Shown in pieces: positions 6,871 to 8,930 of a stretch of 8,930 nucleotides of DNA. A model generated the notes under the pieces. That model saw only the letters and a list, made by a program, of their open reading frames with translations, searched no databases and was not told where the DNA came from. The stretch comes from Bacillota bacterium (GTDB lineage: Bacteria > Bacillota > Clostridia > Oscillospirales > Ruminococcaceae), in NCBI GenBank assembly GCA_023394255.1, contig JAEXAZ010000191.1, forward strand, positions 1-8,930. The letters run 5' to 3'. Positions within the stretch are counted from its first letter, which is position 1. Every line of letters begins with the position of its first letter. Made by a program: the position numbers and the translations under genes.

Positions 6871-7479
6871 ATGGAAATAAACAATCAACTATCGACCAAA
6901 GAAAAAATTGTAAATTTTGGCATACAGCTAATCAAAGAGAAGGGATATAAAAAGACTTCGGTAGATGATATATGCAAAATTACAAATATTAGTAAGACAA
7001 CATTTTATTATCATTTTAAGTCTAAAGTAGACCTTATTTCCCATTTTTTTATTAGAATCAATCAAACAATGAACCAGCATATGTCGGAGATCATGTCAGC
7101 AAGCGACTTCGTTAATCAGCTTTGGATATGCAATAAAATTTATCTTGATTATTTGGAGAAACTTGGACCTGATATTACAAAAGAACTTTATATCGCAAAT
7201 TTAAGGAAAGACGCCAAAATTTTGGCACCAGACGACATTTACCTGAAAAGCGTCATGCTTGTTTTGATTGAAAAAGGCCAGAAGTCTGGGCAGATCCAAA
7301 ATAGAACGGATCCCTGGATTCTGTTTCAAGCTCTTCTTACCCTTACAAACGGTGCCGTTTATGTCTGGGCAATGAAAAACGGTGACTATAATTTAAATGA
7401 TCAGGCAAAAAAACTTTATCTTGCCCTGATTAATTCTGTGGAGAAAATACAATCAGGGAGTATTCCAAATTCTGTGTAA
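6871..7479 (+). CDS. TetR/AcrR family transcriptional regulator
   Basis: This 202-aa protein has a typical TetR N-terminal DNA-binding domain. Helix 1 is around 9-25, and the helix-turn-helix is at about 29-51 (TSVDDICKITNISKTTFYYHF followed by KSK), matching the family signature with its TTFYYHF recognition helix. The remainder (about 60-202) is a helical ligand-binding and dimerisation domain. It diverges between family members and gives no clue to the inducer. ATG 6871 follows GAGGGG (6859-6864) with a 6-nt gap. The gene is divergent from the ene-reductase, with 240 bp of dyad-rich DNA between them, the standard layout for a local repressor that also controls itself. Base composition is much more AT-rich (about 30% GC where counted, 6901-6960) than the flanking ABC-F and patatin genes (near 60% in one counted ABC-F line), which suggests separate ancestry. 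Confidence 0.92.
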   Translation: MEINNQLSTKEKIVNFGIQLIKEKGYKKTSVDDICKITNISKTTFYYHFKSKVDLISHFFIRINQTMNQHMSEIMSASDFVNQLWICNKIYLDYLEKLGPDITKELYIANLRKDAKILAPDDIYLKSVMLVLIEKGQKSGQIQNRTDPWILFQALLTLTNGAVYVWAMKNGDYNLNDQAKKLYLALINSVEKIQSGSIPNSV

Positions 7480-7515
7480 AGTTCAAACACAGGTGCAAAA
7501 TAAACTCTGGCGGCA

Positions 7516-7535
7516 GCGGCATTGTCCGATGCCGC
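7516..7535 (+). terminator. GC-rich stem-loop after tetR, possible terminator
   Basis: GCGGCAT (7516-7522) and ATGCCGC (7529-7535) form a 7-bp stem with a 6-nt loop, 36 bp after the tetR stop. An alternative pairing is GGCGGCA (7509-7515) with TGCCGCC (7530-7536). Only CTTATCT follows, so the U tract is weak. Placement favours termination, the tail does not. Confidence 0.4.
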
Positions 7536-7550
7536 CTTATCTGCAATATA

Positions 7551-7611
7551 ACAGCAGGACATTGGAAGTCAAGGGAGACGATGCCGTTTGTTCACCCTTG
7601 ACTTCCGCTGT
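7551..7611. repeat. Long imperfect hairpin with a perfect 12-bp stem
   Basis: GGAAGTCAAGGG (7564-7575) and CCCTTGACTTCC (7595-7606) are perfect complements around a 19-nt loop. An outer pair, ACAGC (7551-7555) and GCTGT (7607-7611), abuts the right arm and is separated from the left arm by 8 unpaired bases. No U tract follows on either strand, so an ordinary intrinsic terminator is unlikely. It could be a repeated extragenic element, a mobile-element end, or part of a small RNA. The rest of 7480-7758 shows no gene. Confidence 0.5.
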
Positions 7612-7738
7612 GCATAATATCAATCCGGGATTCGATCGGTAAAAGACTCGGTTAGTTGCGCATGGAAAAAGTATTCAAAGCTTGCAATTCATCGGTAATC
7701 ATGTGGCTGTGTGCTAAACAATTATAATTTTTATAAAC

Positions 7739-7754
7739 GTCCTTGTTGGAGGAC
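7739..7754 (-). terminator. Weak stem-loop downstream of the patatin gene
   Basis: GTCCT (7739-7743) and AGGAC (7750-7754) form a 5-bp stem with a 6-nt loop, about 23 bp beyond the patatin stop on the minus strand, followed there by GTTTATAAAAATT. This might serve as a replacement terminator after the original palindromic one was broken. The stem is short and support is slight. Confidence 0.25.
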
Positions 7755-7758
7755 TGCT

Positions 7759-7772
7759 AATTGCCGGCCGGG
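7759..7772. other. Right junction of accessory island: other half of the palindromic terminator, candidate attR
   Basis: AATTGCCGGCCGGG is the exact reverse complement of 4177-4190 and lies four bases beyond the patatin stop codon. Its first eight bases (AATTGCCG, 7759-7766) repeat 4187-4194 in direct orientation. Joined at that repeat, the two ends form one perfect 24-bp palindrome. It would be flanked by ATTCTTAT on one side and, on the other strand, TCTTTA, both U-rich enough for a bidirectional terminator. Confidence 0.6.
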
Positions 7773-7776
7773 ATTC

Positions 7777-8930
7777 TTATAGAATTTTGCTGGTAACCAG
7801 ATACAGCGCGGCGGAAAATTCGTCCGGCAAAACTGCGGCAATTGGTAAAAGGTTGAGTTTTTTTTGCTGTGCAATCGCTTCCTGCATGCGTTTTGCGAGG
7901 AATACGGCGCGCACCCTGCGGTCGAGCAGTTCCAGTGTTTTTGCGCTGAATTCGGGCTGCTCCGGAACCGAAATGTCCGAAAGCGCCATCGCCAGCTTTT
8001 CCCGCCAATGGTTTGGTGTATAAAGAATGACGGGATCCAGATCGAACAGTTCGCCGGCACATTCCATCCCGTCCAGCGCATAAGCGCGGACACTTGGAGT
8101 TTTCATGCCGCGGCGCAGGCAGCGTTTTTCAATCGCGCGCAAAGCAACGGAATCCAAAAAGGTCTGTCCGGAGCTTTCCATTCCGAGCAATGCCGAGTGG
8201 GTGTAGAAGTCCCTGTAGTACCGGCGGACGAGTTCCGAAAGGCTTCCTTTGACAAATGCAAATGCGCATCCGTCAAATACACCGAAAGTGCGCATCGTGT
8301 CGAGATAGCCAAGGCGCATATTCTGACGGGTGGAAGTCGGGTCAAACAGCAGGATGGAACCGAGATTCCAGTAGCAGCGGATCGTCTGAATGTCGTACTG
8401 ATCAAACTCTTTTTCCCATCGGGTGATTCCGATTGCGTTCATATGAACGGCAATGACCTGTTCAGCCCCACGGTCTATCGCCATCCGGATAGGCATGTTG
8501 TCATAATAGCCGCCGTCGATATATTTTTTTCCGTCGATGGTCTGCGGGCGGATGGCGGGGAACAGGGCGCAGGACGCGATCAGGTGTTCCGTAAGCCGTC
8601 CGGGAGGGATGTCTTCCCGCCAGAATCGGCAGGGTTTCATGCCGTCCATGCGGACGGCGACGAAGCCGAAATCGACCGGGGACTGTCTCACAGCCTGTTC
8701 GTCCAGAAACGAAAGCAGAAGGTGCTCCAGCGCTTTTGTACCGACTCCGCCTTTTGTTGCGGCGGCGCGGCTGAACAGGCGAAGTGCAGCCAGCCATTTT
8801 CTGCGTGGAGAGAGCGTTTCATCCAGCGGGATATCGTCAAACACACGGGAAGTTTCGAGCTCCTGCCAAAGGCGGCGGGCCTGTTCCAGATCCCCCTGCG
8901 CGATCACGGCGCCGTTGAGCGCGCCCACAG
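7777..8930 (-). CDS. Patatin-like phospholipase, N-terminus beyond the window
   Basis: The frame is open to the window edge, and the stop is TAA at 7779-7777. About 383 C-terminal residues are visible. The GTG at 8928 is not a start: it encodes the V of a GxSVGALNGA nucleophile elbow. The codon before it ends in CT (bases 8930-8929), compatible with a TCT serine just outside the window. The catalytic aspartate is in the YIDGGYYDNMP block (Asp at visible residue 138), preceded by the conserved IASCALFPAIRP stretch. The protein is a predicted serine lipid acyl hydrolase with a Ser-Asp dyad (RssA/patatin family). The region after about residue 160 is a long family-variable C-terminal extension of unknown role. 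The gene converges on the AEC gene. Its original terminator appears to be split by the intervening segment. Confidence 0.9.
   Translation of the reverse strand, partial: VGALNGAVIAQGDLEQARRLWQELETSRVFDDIPLDETLSPRRKWLAALRLFSRAAATKGGVGTKALEHLLLSFLDEQAVRQSPVDFGFVAVRMDGMKPCRFWREDIPPGRLTEHLIASCALFPAIRPQTIDGKKYIDGGYYDNMPIRMAIDRGAEQVIAVHMNAIGITRWEKEFDQYDIQTIRCYWNLGSILLFDPTSTRQNMRLGYLDTMRTFGVFDGCAFAFVKGSLSELVRRYYRDFYTHSALLGMESSGQTFLDSVALRAIEKRCLRRGMKTPSVRAYALDGMECAGELFDLDPVILYTPNHWREKLAMALSDISVPEQPEFSAKTLELLDRRVRAVFLAKRMQEAIAQQKKLNLLPIAAVLPDEFSAALYLVTSKIL

Noticed and set aside
4195..7758. Classical IS or transposon with terminal inverted repeats
   Set aside because: The sequences just inside the two junctions (CATATGAATAAAG on the left, reverse complement AGCAGTCCTCC on the right) do not match each other, and no transposase gene is present.
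8926..8928. GTG as the start of the patatin-like gene
   Set aside because: It falls inside the GxSxG nucleophile motif, and starting here would remove the catalytic serine.
1..8930. CRISPR array, tRNA, rRNA or defence system
   Set aside because: No regularly spaced repeats, no recognisable tRNA or rRNA sequence, and no defence-related protein family were seen on either strand.

Overview
The window looks like chromosome of a Gram-positive anaerobe of the class Clostridia, possibly an Oscillospiraceae/Ruminococcaceae-type gut or sediment bacterium. This is inferred from strong GAGGGG/AAGGTGG-type ribosome binding sites, a YdiF-type ABC-F protein, an Fe-S/FAD old-yellow-enzyme of the FadH/BaiCD type, and a relic of a clostridial large serine recombinase. 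No rRNA, tRNA or species-specific marker is present, so the taxonomy stays tentative.

Left block (1-4173, + strand, about 50-60% GC): three ordinary chromosomal genes read in one direction. They are the 3' part of rmuC, a complete two-domain ABC-F ATPase, and, only 20 bp later, an auxin-efflux-carrier (AEC) family permease. Right block (7777-8930, - strand, GC-rich): the C-terminal part of a patatin-like phospholipase that runs off the window just before its catalytic serine and converges on the AEC gene.

Middle block (4174-7776): a more AT-rich accessory segment. From left to right it holds a broken C-terminal piece of a serine recombinase (- strand), a hairpin-rich noncoding stretch, a terminator, a 639-aa FAD/FMN/4Fe-4S ene-reductase (- strand), a divergent promoter region rich in dyads, a TetR-family regulator (+ strand, about 30% GC in the stretch I counted), and a second hairpin-rich noncoding stretch. 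The TetR/ene-reductase pair looks like a self-contained, ligand-inducible reductive module for an enone or enoate substrate (steroid, bile acid, phenolic or xenobiotic). The substrate cannot be read from the sequence.

The most notable observation concerns the borders of the middle block. Three bases after the AEC stop codon, and four bases beyond the patatin stop codon, lie the two broken ends of what would be a single perfect 24-bp palindrome with an AATT centre. The two ends share an 8-bp direct repeat, AATTGCCG. Joining them at that repeat restores a compact convergent gene pair separated by 31 bp containing a classic bidirectional terminator. The simplest reading is that a 3.56-kb element (4195-7758) integrated into this terminator, with the decayed serine recombinase at its left edge as a candidate integrase. 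A comparison with relatives that lack the insertion would settle it.
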